DNA of 64,000 nt from Streptomyces liliiviolaceus (GCF_018070025.1 NZ_JAGPYQ010000002.1:1550001-1614000), one strand, 5' to 3'. Positions 15,751-24,489 are shown, counted from the stretch's first letter. The notes: a model not told the origin generated them from the letters alone. Numbers and translations: made by a program.

Positions 15751-17079
15751 TCACGCCGGGGGCGCCGGCGGGCGCGGAGCAGGATGGGACCACAGGGAGC
15801 GGGTCCCGAGGCCGGCCACGTCCAGGGCCAGTTCCGCGTACATCGCGTTGGCCCAGGAGAACCAGTGCCGGGTGAACCGGCCCGGATCGTCCTTGTGGAA
15901 GGACTCGTGCATGGCACCGGTGCCCGCGTCGGTGTCCGCCAGCGTGCGCAGCGCCGCGAGCCGCGCCGCGTCGTCGTCGCCGGTCAGCCCTTCCACCGCG
16001 ATGGCGATCGGCCAGATGTGGTCCTCGGGGGTGTGCGGGCTGCCCACTCCTTGGGCCGCGGCCCCCCGGTACCAGGTCGGGTTGGCCGGGGACAGGACGA
16101 ACTCGCGCGTCGCGCGGTACAGCGGGTCGGCGGTCGACACGTTCGCGACCAGGGGCAGGGAGAGGAGGCTCGGCATGTTCGCGTCGTCCATCAGCAGGGC
16201 GTTGCCGAGGCCGTCCACTTCGTAGGCGTAGATCGTGCCGTGGTCGGGGTGGTCGACGGTTCCGTGGCGGGCGACCCCTGCGCGCAGTTCGGCCGCGAGG
16301 GCGGTGGCATCGGCAGCCAGTGCCGTGTCCCCGACCTGGTGTGCCATCTCGGCCGTCGCGTCGAGGGCGGCTGCCGCGCAGAGGTTGGCGGGCACGTTGT
16401 ACCCGTACGTACAGGCGTCGTCGCTCGGCCGGAATCCGCTCCAGGTCATTCCGATCCGGGCCACGGGTGTTCCCCGGCCGTCGCCGGGCAGGGTGTCGCT
16501 CGCCGGGCCGGAGGACCGAACGAAGCGGTACGAGGACAGGTGCTCGTGGTCCTGCTCGGTGCGCCACACGGTGAGCACGGCGTGGGCGGTGCGCACCGCC
16601 CCGTCGAGGTGGTCGGTGCGGCCGGTGGCCCGCCAGAAGCGGTGGGCGAGCAGGAGCGGGAAGGCCAGGGAGTCGACTTCGTACTTCTCCTCCCACACCC
16701 AGGGGTCCTCGCACAGGTCGTCACCGTCGTGGGCGCGTCCCGACGGTTCGGGGTTGAAGGCGTTCGCGTACGGGTCGCGCCGGATCTGGTCGAACTGGCG
16801 CGCCAGTACGGCGGCCACCAGATCCTGCAGGCCCTTGTCGTCCTGGAGGAGCGCGAGGTAGGGCATCAGCTGGGTCGACGAATCGCGCAGCCACATGGCG
16901 GGGATGTCGCCGGTGACCACGAACGCGCTGCCGTCGGGCATGGGCCGGATGGTGCGCGCGAGGGTGTCGTCGAGGCAGCGCACCAGCAGCTGTCCGTAGC
17001 GCGGGTCACCGAGGGCGTCGAGGTGCCGCACCGCGCGCCGAACCAGCGGATGGTCCTCGACACTCGTGGGGAACTGCAT
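15751..17079 (-). CDS. GH125 exo-alpha-1,6-mannosidase
   Basis: 442 residues from ATG 17079 (AAGGG 6 nt upstream), with no signal peptide, so cytoplasmic. It is an (alpha/alpha)6-barrel glycosidase of family 125, an inverting, metal-independent alpha-1,6-mannosidase. Characteristic motifs are VTGDIPAMWLRDSSTQ (about 55-70), EKYEVDSLAFPLLLAHRFW, GMTWSGFRPSDDACTYGYNVP, MDDANMPSLLS and HESFHKDDP. It processes imported alpha-1,6-mannooligosaccharides. It is last in the minus-strand arm of the mannan locus, after the lacI gene, across a 137-bp repeat-rich gap that may contain its own promoter. Confidence 0.92.
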   Translation of the reverse strand: MQFPTSVEDHPLVRRAVRHLDALGDPRYGQLLVRCLDDTLARTIRPMPDGSAFVVTGDIPAMWLRDSSTQLMPYLALLQDDKGLQDLVAAVLARQFDQIRRDPYANAFNPEPSGRAHDGDDLCEDPWVWEEKYEVDSLAFPLLLAHRFWRATGRTDHLDGAVRTAHAVLTVWRTEQDHEHLSSYRFVRSSGPASDTLPGDGRGTPVARIGMTWSGFRPSDDACTYGYNVPANLCAAAALDATAEMAHQVGDTALAADATALAAELRAGVARHGTVDHPDHGTIYAYEVDGLGNALLMDDANMPSLLSLPLVANVSTADPLYRATREFVLSPANPTWYRGAAAQGVGSPHTPEDHIWPIAIAVEGLTGDDDAARLAALRTLADTDAGTGAMHESFHKDDPGRFTRHWFSWANAMYAELALDVAGLGTRSLWSHPAPRPPAPPA

Positions 17080-17127
17080 GGTCGGCCCTTCTTCTCATGT
17101 GCCTTGTCGCGTGACTCAGGTGTCATG

Positions 17128-17220
17128 TCACGTGACGCGTTGCGCGACTTGCTTACATGGCTTGCCTACGCGACATGCTCACGTGGCTTGATCACGTGAC
17201 GCGTTGCGCGACTTGCTCAC
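17128..17220. repeat. direct repeats with CACGTG cores upstream of the GH125 gene
   Basis: A 29-bp unit starting TCACGTGACGCGTTGCGCGA occurs at 17128-17156 and 17192-17220 with one difference. Between them lie related fragments (ACATGGCTTG, ACGTGGCTTG). CACGTG occurs at 17129, 17180, 17193 and 17218. The second copy overlaps the lacI stop codon. It is either a multi-site operator for the GH125 promoter or slippage-prone repeats. Confidence 0.75.
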
Positions 17221-18260
17221 GTGTCGGTCCGCGGTGTGCCGACAGGGCGGCCGTCGGCGTGGACGCCGTGGCGGACGACGCGCGTGGGGATCGTGACGCG
17301 GCGGGAAGGGGGCTGCTCCGCGTCCTTGTGGCCCAGGCGGTCGATGAGCAGGCGTGCGGCTTCCCGGCCGATCTCGTCGGCGTCGTAGGAGACGAGGGTC
17401 AGCGGCAGGCCGAGGATGTCGGACAGGTCGAAGTCGTCGAAGCCCGCCAGGGGCAGGGTGACTCCCGACTTGTGCAGGGCCCGGATGGCGCCCTGGCTGA
17501 TGCGGTTGTTGGTGCAGAACAACGCGGTGGGGGCGTCGGGCCGTCCCAGCAGTTCGAGGGTCGCCGCCTCGGCTGTCGCGGCGTCGACGAGGCCCTGCCG
17601 GATGAGGGCGCCGTCGGGCTCGACGCCTGCCTCGTCGTGTGCCGCCCAGAACCCGCGCAGCCGTTCGGCCCCGGTGTAGAGCGAGGGCGGATTGCCCAGG
17701 AAGGCGATGCGGGTGTGCCCCTCGGCCAACAGACAGGCGGTGGCCTCGCGGGCCCCGTGGAAGTCCTCGACCAGTACGCAGTCGGTGTCGAGCCCGGCGG
17801 GCGGCCGGGCGGCGAGCACGACGGGTACATGGCGCATGGCGGCGGCCAGGTGCTGCTGCCTGCTGCCCGCGGGGACGACGATGAGCCCTTCGACCTGGTG
17901 GTCGACGAGGCCGTCGACGAGGCCGGGCTCCCGGTCGGCCTGCTCGGCGGAGTTGCTGAGCACCATCCGGAAGCCGTACTCGGTGGCGACTTCCTGGACG
18001 CCGAGCGCGAGACGCGAGTAGAAGGGGTTGGCGAGGTTGGTGACGACGAGGCCGATCATCCCGCTGCCGCCGAGCCGCAGGCTGCGCGCGGTCTCGTTGC
18101 GGCGGTAGCCCAGCCGGTCCACCGCGGCGAAGACACGTTCCCTGGTCGCCTCGGACACACCGGGGTCGTTCTTCAGTACGCGGGAGACGGTCATGGCGCT
18201 GACCTCCGCGAGCTTCCCGACGTCGTGCATGGTCGGCCCGCCGCCTCGACGAGCGGTCAT
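17217..18260 (-). CDS. LacI-family transcriptional regulator of the mannoside locus
   Basis: 347 residues from ATG 18260. The N-terminal LacI helix-turn-helix and hinge (MHDVGKLAEVSAMTVSRVLK, then YRRNETARSLRLGGSG) precede a periplasmic-binding-like effector domain starting IGLVVTNLANPFYSRLALGV. LAGFDDFDLSDILGLPLTLV is the conserved late segment. It lies between the sugar kinase and GH125 genes in the minus-strand arm. By context it probably represses both divergent arms, with a mannose derivative or mannobiose as inducer. GTTRTCGTTAAC elements upstream of each arm are candidate operators. Confidence 0.9.
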   Translation of the reverse strand: MTARRGGGPTMHDVGKLAEVSAMTVSRVLKNDPGVSEATRERVFAAVDRLGYRRNETARSLRLGGSGMIGLVVTNLANPFYSRLALGVQEVATEYGFRMVLSNSAEQADREPGLVDGLVDHQVEGLIVVPAGSRQQHLAAAMRHVPVVLAARPPAGLDTDCVLVEDFHGAREATACLLAEGHTRIAFLGNPPSLYTGAERLRGFWAAHDEAGVEPDGALIRQGLVDAATAEAATLELLGRPDAPTALFCTNNRISQGAIRALHKSGVTLPLAGFDDFDLSDILGLPLTLVSYDADEIGREAARLLIDRLGHKDAEQPPSRRVTIPTRVVRHGVHADGRPVGTPRTDT

Positions 18261-18315
18261 GCCCGTCCCCCCTTCTCCGTCGGCCTGCGGCGGCGACCTC
18301 GCCCCTGACCGGTCC

Positions 18316-19296
18316 TCATGAAGTGCCCGCCGTGCTCCGGACCCAGTGCGCGGCCCCGATCAGCGGTGCCGCCGCGGGCTGCCGGGCCGGCAGGACGCGT
18401 ACGGGCGCTCTGTCGGCCTGAGCCAGTCCCCGGGCGAACGCCGGATGGATCAGATCCCACGACTGCGCCATGGAACCGCCGACGACGACCGCGGTGGCCC
18501 CGAAGCGGTCGATCCACGGGGCCAGGGCCCTGCCGAGGGCGTCGAAAGCGTAGCGGAACGCCTCCACGGCCGCGGTGTCGCCCTGCTCGGCCGCTGCGGC
18601 GATCTCGTGGACGTCCGGCAGGGCGAACTCCTCGCGCGGGTCAGGCTCCCGGTGCGGAGCCGCGAGCCGGGCGTGGTGGAGGCGGATGGCACGGCGCGAG
18701 ACCGTGTCCTCCAGCGGACGGCCGTCGATGTCCAGCCGGTGCACATGACCGGCGGGCGGCACGTCGGGGCCGTCGTGAACGGGCCGCCCGTCACGCAGGA
18801 AGGAGGAGCCGATGCCCGTGCCCAGCGTCAGGCACACCACGCGGTCGTGTCCTTCGGCCGCCCCGGCCCGGTGCTCGCCGAGGGCGAAGGCGTCGGCGTC
18901 GTTGAGGAAGCACAGCCGCTCGGCCCGGTCGAGGAGGCGCCCGCGCAGTCCGGCGCCCACGTCCACGCCGGACAGGGACTCGAACTTGCCGATGCCCGTG
19001 AAACGGCCGATCCCGGTGTCGTAGTCGAAGGGTCCGGGCATCGCCACACCCCACAAGGGGCCATGTCCGAACGGCAGTTGCAGCGCGGTCAGGGCGATGT
19101 CGTCGAGGATGCCGTCGGCGTCGGCGTGCGAACCGAGCGGTCTGCGGATCACCGAGGACGGGACCGGGTGGCCGGTCGTGGGGTCGACGAGCGCGGCGGT
19201 GACGTGCGTACCGCCGACGTCGAGGACGGGGACCGGCACGACCGGTCCTCCCGCGGAGGCAGCGGAAGCACCGGAGGCCGTAGGGGCCGCGGTCAC
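18316..19296 (-). CDS. ROK-family sugar kinase (probable mannokinase/glucokinase)
   Basis: 326 residues from GTG 19296, whose GTGA overlaps the isomerase stop, so translationally coupled. The ATP-binding start is VLDVGGTHVTAALVDP (about 24-39). The sugar-binding NDADAFALGEH and phosphate-binding LTLGTGIGSSFL follow, with catalytic Asp in NDAD. The ROK zinc motif CxCGxxGCxE is missing; the region reads GHVHRLDIDG instead, as in some actinobacterial ROK kinases. No DNA-binding domain is present. Together with the preceding isomerase it would turn intracellular mannose into fructose-6-phosphate via mannose-6-phosphate. Confidence 0.85.
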   Translation of the reverse strand: MTAAPTASGASAASAGGPVVPVPVLDVGGTHVTAALVDPTTGHPVPSSVIRRPLGSHADADGILDDIALTALQLPFGHGPLWGVAMPGPFDYDTGIGRFTGIGKFESLSGVDVGAGLRGRLLDRAERLCFLNDADAFALGEHRAGAAEGHDRVVCLTLGTGIGSSFLRDGRPVHDGPDVPPAGHVHRLDIDGRPLEDTVSRRAIRLHHARLAAPHREPDPREEFALPDVHEIAAAAEQGDTAAVEAFRYAFDALGRALAPWIDRFGATAVVVGGSMAQSWDLIHPAFARGLAQADRAPVRVLPARQPAAAPLIGAAHWVRSTAGTS

Positions 19297-21014
19297 GGCT
19301 CCACCACCAGCGCCTTCACGATCCGCACCTCGTCGCCGCCCACGGAGCGCACCCGGTAGGGGCCCACCGCGGCGGGGATCGTGAGGGTCTCCGCGAAGGC
19401 CAGGAAGTGGCTGCGACCGTCATGGGTCTCGACGACGGCTCCCTGGCCGGCGGCGACGTTGAGGATGTGGAAGCGGCCCGCGGTGTCGTCGGTGATGTCG
19501 GCCTCCGGGGCGACGACCAGCCGGTGCACGGCGTAGAACATCTCGGGCAGCGCGCCGACGACCTCCTCGCGCCAGCCCTCGCCGGCGCGCAGCGTACGCG
19601 GCTGCTGGATCAGGTCCTTCACCACGTCCTCCCCCCGCCGGGCCGTGTCCAGGTTGGCGAACCCGTGCTCGTAGGGCAACGGCCGGGACGCTCCGGCGGC
19701 GTCCTTGCGCAGCCAGTCGTACAGGCGCAGCGAGTACAGGTACGGGGTCGCGCTCACCTCCAGCACAAGGTTTCCGGCGCCGGAGGCGTGCGGGGTGCCC
19801 GCGGGGATCATGAACAGCTGGCCCTGGACCGACTCGTGCGTCTGTATGTGGTCCTGGACGGGCAGCGGGGTGCCGTCGGCGATGGCCTCCTCCACCTGGC
19901 GCCGCATGACGTCGGGGTCCGCGTCCTCGGTGAGCCCGAGCAGCACGTGGGCGCCGTCCTCGTGCGCCGTGACGTAGTACGTCTCGTGCTGGGTGTACGG
20001 CCAGCCGAACACCTCCCGCATGTACTGCTCACGGGGGTGCAGATGCAGGGAGAGGTTGCCGCCGCCCATCGTGTCGAGGTAGTCGAAGCGGATGGGGAAG
20101 GAGGTGCCGAACCGGCGGTGCACCTCTTCGCCGAGCATGGCTTCGGGGTGCTCGACGCACAGCAGCTGGAACGGGATCTCGACCTGCGCTCCGTCCTTCT
20201 GGCCGACGAGCACGCCCGCTTCGGGAGCGATCAGTTCGTAGCCGAGGGCGGTGTTGCCCGCCTGCGGGGTGAAGCCCAGTTCGCTCGCCGCCCACCGGCC
20301 GCCCCAGGGCGTGGAGTTGAAGTACGGGCGCGTGCGGACGGGCCCGTGCGCCAGGTGGCGCAGCGTGCCGCGCAGCGCGGTACCGTCCAGGGACGCGGGG
20401 GCCGCCGGGTCCTGTGTGTCGATCCATCGGTCGACCCGGCCGGCGATCGCGTCGCGGTGGCGGTCCAGCACGGGCCAGTCGGTGTAGAAGAGCCGCACCA
20501 GGTCGCCCGGTTCGCCGGAGCGGCCCAGGTTGGCGCCGACCGGCAGCTCGCCCTTGGCGACGGCGGCTTCGGCGTACCGCTTGGGCAGGTCGGCGTACCA
20601 GAGGACGTCCGGTTCGCAGAGCGCCGCGCCCGGGCCGAGGACCAGCAGCACACCGTCGCCCGCGGGCCTTGCCGGCCGGGGCACGGCGTCGAAGAGGTCC
20701 TCGACGGCCGCCTGCGACAGCGGGGTGAAGAACGGGTCGTCGGCGGGGTGGGGCGGGGCTGCGATCCGTTCGGCGGCGGAGGGCGCGTAGTGATCGCGTA
20801 CGTCCGACCGCTGTGGCTCCCGACCCGCCATGCGCACGGCGGCCGTGAGGCCGTCGGTCAGGGCGTCCCAGTCCAGCGCGGCAGGACCGTCCACGGCCAG
20901 GACGAGCGGACCGGGCGGCAGCGCGGCGACCGCGGCCGGCCACCCCGCGGTCACCTGGCCGTCGACCGGTTCGTAACTGGGGTGGGGATCGTACGAACGA
21001 GACGCGGACTGCAC
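19293..21014 (-). CDS. mannose-6-phosphate isomerase (class I) fused to a degenerate nucleoside-kinase-like domain
   Basis: 573 residues from GTG 21014 (GAGGAG 5 nt upstream). The C-terminal ~350 residues are a type-I phosphomannose isomerase cupin, with zinc-ligand motif HLHP (324-327), QHETYYV, and MIPAGTPHASG. The N-terminal ~220 residues start a P-loop-like strand LVLAVDGPAALDWDAL (37-52), but the Walker A Gly-Lys-Ser/Thr is absent. Later segments (VLWYADLPKRYAEAA, VRLFYTDWPVLDRH) resemble the uridine-kinase-like domain found fused to such isomerases in other bacteria. It is first gene of the minus arm, coupled to the ROK kinase. Confidence 0.82.
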   Translation of the reverse strand: MQSASRSYDPHPSYEPVDGQVTAGWPAAVAALPPGPLVLAVDGPAALDWDALTDGLTAAVRMAGREPQRSDVRDHYAPSAAERIAAPPHPADDPFFTPLSQAAVEDLFDAVPRPARPAGDGVLLVLGPGAALCEPDVLWYADLPKRYAEAAVAKGELPVGANLGRSGEPGDLVRLFYTDWPVLDRHRDAIAGRVDRWIDTQDPAAPASLDGTALRGTLRHLAHGPVRTRPYFNSTPWGGRWAASELGFTPQAGNTALGYELIAPEAGVLVGQKDGAQVEIPFQLLCVEHPEAMLGEEVHRRFGTSFPIRFDYLDTMGGGNLSLHLHPREQYMREVFGWPYTQHETYYVTAHEDGAHVLLGLTEDADPDVMRRQVEEAIADGTPLPVQDHIQTHESVQGQLFMIPAGTPHASGAGNLVLEVSATPYLYSLRLYDWLRKDAAGASRPLPYEHGFANLDTARRGEDVVKDLIQQPRTLRAGEGWREEVVGALPEMFYAVHRLVVAPEADITDDTAGRFHILNVAAGQGAVVETHDGRSHFLAFAETLTIPAAVGPYRVRSVGGDEVRIVKALVVEP

Positions 21015-21043
21015 ATCTGCTCCTCAATAGGCTCTGTCGGTGC

Positions 21044-21055
21044 GTTAACGATAAC
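21044..21055 (-). promoter_or_regulatory. candidate LacI operator, isomerase side
   Basis: GTTAACGATAAC on the plus strand (GTTATCGTTAAC on the minus), 30 bp upstream of the isomerase GTG. Arms GTTA/TAAC surround a central CG, as in many LacI-type sites. Confidence 0.5.
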
Positions 21056-21190
21056 AACGCCTGTCCGAGAGAGTCCATCCTTGATCCGGGGTCATTTGAA
21101 CCGGCATTCAGCTTCACAAGCTGGCCTTTTCAGCAGGCGAGAGTCCACTCGCGCTTCTTCTGGCTACCAGACCCTTGCCACTGCGGAGAT

Positions 21191-21202
21191 GTTGTCGTTA
21201 AC
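21191..21202 (+). promoter_or_regulatory. candidate LacI operator, transporter side
   Basis: GTTGTCGTTAAC, 105 bp upstream of the lipoprotein ATG. It differs by one base from the minus-strand element at 21044-21055 and is oriented toward the opposite gene, as expected when one regulator controls both arms. Confidence 0.5.
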
Positions 21203-21306
21203 TTCCACGCAACACCCACTCGGCAACCCCGGGCGTTCCGGGACACCTCTGTGCCCTGTGGTTCACATTCGGCCATGTACATGGCTCGCTTCCGTGAAGG
21301 TGATCA

Positions 21307-22620
21307 ATGTCAGCATCGGGCAGGACCCGAAGTGCGGCCGCGCCGCTCGCCCGGCGCCGCCTTCTCGCCGGGATGGCCGCGGGCGCGGCCACGCTCGCCG
21401 CGGGAGGCTGCGCCCGCGGAGACAGCACGTCGGCGCAGCCGGGGACCACGAGCATCTCCAACGACAACGCGACCTGGGACGACGGCTACCGGGCCGCCGG
21501 ACGCGAACTGGAGAAGATCACCGGCTACGCGCTGCGGCCGCTGTCGAACCCCTCGGTGACCTCGTACCAGCAGGTCGTGCAGATGACGCTGCAGACGTCG
21601 AAGGCCACCGACCTGGTCAAGTGGGCCTCGGGCTACCAGCTCAAGCGGCTCGCCCGTGCCGGCGGCCTGACCGACCTGTCCGGCGTCTGGGGGAAGTACC
21701 AGGCGAAGGGATGGGTGCGCGGCGCCTCACGGGACGCGGTGTCGTACCGGGGAAAGGTGTACGGGATCCCCCTGTACGAGTCGTACTACGTGCTGTTCTA
21801 CAGCAAGCCGGTGTTCAAGAAGCTGGGGCTGTCCGAGCCGCGGAGCTGGGACGAGCTGCTGCACTGCGCCGAGGTCCTCAAGCGCAACAAGATCACGCCG
21901 TTCCTGGCCAGTCAGGTCGGCGGCTGGCCCGCGATCGAGTGGTTCCAGGAACTGGTCACCAAGGTGGATCCTCGCTTCTACCAGAAACTGGTCACCGGCA
22001 AGGCCTCGTACACCGACGCCCCCGCCCGCGAGGCGATGGACGTCTGGCACGACTTCATGCGCAAGGGCTGGATGACCTCGCCCGACTTCGACCAGGCAAG
22101 GGGCCCGGGGGCGCTGAAGGCCGGGACGGTCGGCATGTTCCTGCACGGCACCTGGCAGGCCCAGGGAATGACCGCCGCGGGCATGAAGCCGGGCGTGGAC
22201 TACGGGGCGTTCATCCTGCCCACCGTGCGGTCCGCGACGCCGAAGAGTGTGATCGCCGAGTCGGGCGTCTTCACCGTGCCCGCCCGCGCCTCCTCGCACG
22301 ACGCGGCGCTCGCGAACGTCGGGTCGTGGCTCGCACCGCCCGTCCAGCGGGTGTGGAGCGACTTCCTCCAGGACAGCTCCGCCAACCCGACGGTCCGGTC
22401 GGACAACCCCGTCGTGGCCGAGCTGCAGCGTGACGTCGCCAAGGAGCGCCGGATCCCGCTGATCCGTTACTGGGAGGCCAGCCCGCCGAGCCTCATCCAG
22501 GGCAACACCAACGACCTGGGCGGGTTCATGGCCGGGCAGACCTCGCCGGGGACCACGCTGCGCCGGATGCAGGAACGTGCACAAGACGAATGGGCAGCCT
22601 GGAGGCGCGACGAGGCATGA
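21307..22620 (+). CDS. ABC transporter sugar-binding lipoprotein (mannooligosaccharide uptake)
   Basis: 437 residues from ATG 21307 (GAAGG upstream). A twin-arginine-like RRRLLAGMAAG precedes the lipobox AAGGC with Cys35, so it is an exported lipoprotein, possibly by Tat. The body is a family-1 extracellular solute-binding protein: YQQVVQMTLQTSKATDLVKW, GKVYGIPLYESYYVLFYSK, PRSWDELLHCAEVLK and VGMFLHGTWQAQGM are all typical. Its stop overlaps the first permease start (ATGA). No ATPase gene lies in the locus, so it probably shares the general MsiK ATPase encoded elsewhere, as other Streptomyces oligosaccharide transporters do. Confidence 0.9.
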   Translation: MSASGRTRSAAAPLARRRLLAGMAAGAATLAAGGCARGDSTSAQPGTTSISNDNATWDDGYRAAGRELEKITGYALRPLSNPSVTSYQQVVQMTLQTSKATDLVKWASGYQLKRLARAGGLTDLSGVWGKYQAKGWVRGASRDAVSYRGKVYGIPLYESYYVLFYSKPVFKKLGLSEPRSWDELLHCAEVLKRNKITPFLASQVGGWPAIEWFQELVTKVDPRFYQKLVTGKASYTDAPAREAMDVWHDFMRKGWMTSPDFDQARGPGALKAGTVGMFLHGTWQAQGMTAAGMKPGVDYGAFILPTVRSATPKSVIAESGVFTVPARASSHDAALANVGSWLAPPVQRVWSDFLQDSSANPTVRSDNPVVAELQRDVAKERRIPLIRYWEASPPSLIQGNTNDLGGFMAGQTSPGTTLRRMQERAQDEWAAWRRDEA

Positions 22621-23573
22621 GCACTTCTACGACCGACCGACCCGCCACCGGCGGGAGCAGACGGACACCGCCCGTCGGCGGGGAGCCGCGTCCCGCGGAG
22701 CGGCACGCCTGGATCAGCGGACGCGAGCGCCTGACGGCCGGCGGGTTCATGGCGCCGTCCGTGCTCCTGGTCGCGGTGTTCCTGCTCGCCCCGTTCGTGT
22801 GGACCATCCACCGCAGCTTCTTCGCCGACACCCGGACCTCCCCCTTCAGCTGGTTCGACAACTACACCCGGTTCGCCTCGGACCCGGCCCTGACCCGCTC
22901 GATCCAGAACACGCTCCTGTGGGTGGTGGGCACGGTCGTGCTCCCGTTCGTGCTCGGGCTGGCCATCGCCTGCATGACCGACGCCACCCGCTTCTCGCGC
23001 CTCGCCCGGCTGTGTGTCGTCCTTCCCTACGCGCTGTCGGGCTCCGCGGTGGCGGTGGTCTGGAACTTCATGCTGACCACCGACGGCGCCGTCAACCAGG
23101 TACTGACCTCGGTGGGCCTCGACTCGTTCGCGCAAGGGTGGCTGCTGACCTGGCCGGGCAACACCCTCGTGATGATCCTCGCCAACGCCTGGCAGGCGAC
23201 CGGTGTGGCCGTCATCCTCTTCCTGGTCGGACTGCAGTCCATCCCCCCGGAGACCCTCGAAGCCGGCTCCCTGGACGGCGCGGGCAGCTGGCAGCAGTTC
23301 CGCCACATCGTCCTGCCGCAGCTGCGGCCCGTGTCGATCATCGTGATCGGTATGAGCCTGGTGAACGGCCTCAAGTCGTTCGACCTCATCTGGGTGCTCA
23401 CCCAGGGCGGCCCGGGACGGGCCACGGAGACGCTCGCGGTGTCCATGTACAACGAGACCTTCCTGGAGCTGCGGCCCGGCGCGGGAGCGGCGATCGCGGT
23501 GGTCCTGACCGTCATCGTCCTGGCGGCCTCCTGGCTCTATCTGCGCCGTCAGCTCGACGTGAAAGGCGAATGA
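22617..23573 (+). CDS. ABC transporter permease, MalF-type
   Basis: 318 residues from ATG 22617, which overlaps the lipoprotein stop and has GGAGG/CGAGG upstream; an in-frame ATG at 22590 is too deep in the preceding gene. Six membrane segments begin at SVLLVAVFLLAPFVWTIHRS. The cytoplasmic EAA loop for the ATPase is ETLEAGSLDGAGSWQQFRHI with the conserved Gly. KSFDLIWVLTQGGPGRATET is the usual MalF-type C-terminal signature. It pairs with the next gene as a heterodimeric channel. Confidence 0.92.
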   Translation: MSTSTTDRPATGGSRRTPPVGGEPRPAERHAWISGRERLTAGGFMAPSVLLVAVFLLAPFVWTIHRSFFADTRTSPFSWFDNYTRFASDPALTRSIQNTLLWVVGTVVLPFVLGLAIACMTDATRFSRLARLCVVLPYALSGSAVAVVWNFMLTTDGAVNQVLTSVGLDSFAQGWLLTWPGNTLVMILANAWQATGVAVILFLVGLQSIPPETLEAGSLDGAGSWQQFRHIVLPQLRPVSIIVIGMSLVNGLKSFDLIWVLTQGGPGRATETLAVSMYNETFLELRPGAGAAIAVVLTVIVLAASWLYLRRQLDVKGE

Positions 23574-24391
23574 CCATGTCCCTCGGCCGCGTCCTGCGCA
23601 CCGGCACCGTCGCGGTGCTCGCCCTGCTCTGGTTGGTCCCGACCTGGCTCCTGGTGGTCAACGCCCTGGTGCCGGCGGAAAGTTACTCGGGCAGCCCGCA
23701 CTGGCTCCCGACGGAGTTCGGGCTCTTCGACAACATGTCCCAGGCCTGGGACAAGGCCAACCTCGGGCCGGCGTTCGGCAACAGTCTCCTGTACTCCGTC
23801 GTCAGCGCGCTGGCCGCCGCCGTACTGGCCGCGGGCGCCGCCTTCGCCACGATCATCATGCCCGTGAAACACCGGGCCCTGTGGTTCTGGGTGATCTACT
23901 CCGGCACGCTGCTTCCCCTGCAGGTCTTCATCCGCCCGCTGTTCCTGTCGTACGCGGAATCGTCGTTGTACGATACCCAGTTCGGGCTCGTCCTGATCTA
24001 CACGGCGATCGCGATCCCCTTCGCCTTCTTCGTCATGCGCAATTACGCCCTCACCCTGCCGAAGGAGGTCGTGGAGGCCGCGCGCCTGGACGGGGCGTCC
24101 TGGTGGCGGCTGTTCTGGCAGATCCACGTGCCGCTCACCAGGTCCGCCATGATCGCCGTGTTCGTGTTCCAGTTCGTGGCCGTGTGGAACGACCTGATGT
24201 TCGGCATCACGCTGACCACGAGCCGCAACATCCGGCCGGTCATGGCCGCACTCGCCGACCTCCAGGGCAACTACTCGAACGTCGGTCCCCCGGTCGTGCT
24301 GGCCGGCGCCCTCCTGGTCTCCCTGCCGACGCTGGTGCTGTTCTTCTCCGCCCAGCGCTTCTTCATCAGCAGCCTCAGGATCCACCGCTGA
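23570..24391 (+). CDS. ABC transporter permease, MalG-type
   Basis: 273 residues from ATG 23570 (ATGA overlap with the preceding stop); ATG 23576 is an alternative. Six membrane segments are present. The EAA loop is EVVEAARLDGASWWRLFWQI, with FVAVWNDLMFGITLT and ends in AQRFFISSLRIHR as MalG-type subunits do. It is the third gene of the transporter. It is separated by 98 bp with tandem 13-bp repeats from the GH76 gene. Confidence 0.92.
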   Translation: MTMSLGRVLRTGTVAVLALLWLVPTWLLVVNALVPAESYSGSPHWLPTEFGLFDNMSQAWDKANLGPAFGNSLLYSVVSALAAAVLAAGAAFATIIMPVKHRALWFWVIYSGTLLPLQVFIRPLFLSYAESSLYDTQFGLVLIYTAIAIPFAFFVMRNYALTLPKEVVEAARLDGASWWRLFWQIHVPLTRSAMIAVFVFQFVAVWNDLMFGITLTTSRNIRPVMAALADLQGNYSNVGPPVVLAGALLVSLPTLVLFFSAQRFFISSLRIHR

Positions 24392-24394
24392 TCC

Positions 24395-24446
24395 CGTACG
24401 TCTCCTCCGTACGCCTCGTCCGTACGTCTCCTCCGTACACCTCTCT
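24395..24446. repeat. four tandem 13-bp CGTACG units before the GH76 gene
   Basis: Units CGTACGTCTCCTC, CGTACGCCTCGTC, CGTACGTCTCCTC and CGTACACCTCTCT. The first and third are identical. They fill the gap between permease stop and GH76 ribosome site. Confidence 0.85.
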
Positions 24447-24489
24447 TCGTCCGCCTCCTCCCCCTCCTCCTCTTCGTGAAGGGTGAACC

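Larger units (their letters stand above)
21015..21306. other. divergent promoter region of the mannoside locus
   Basis: 292 bp between the isomerase and transporter lipoprotein genes, less GC-rich than its surroundings. It contains one candidate operator near each end. No coding potential was seen. Confidence 0.6.

Noticed and set aside
21028..21055. CTGTCGGTG near the isomerase start as another PafBC-like promoter
   Set aside because: No TAnnnT hexamer at 8 bp, and it points away from the nearest start codon.
19407..22433. 1008-codon plus-strand frame opposite the isomerase and overlapping the transporter lipoprotein
   Set aside because: It is the antisense shadow of the isomerase, with Arg/Gly/Val-rich composition typical of high-GC shadows, and it crosses the divergent promoter region.
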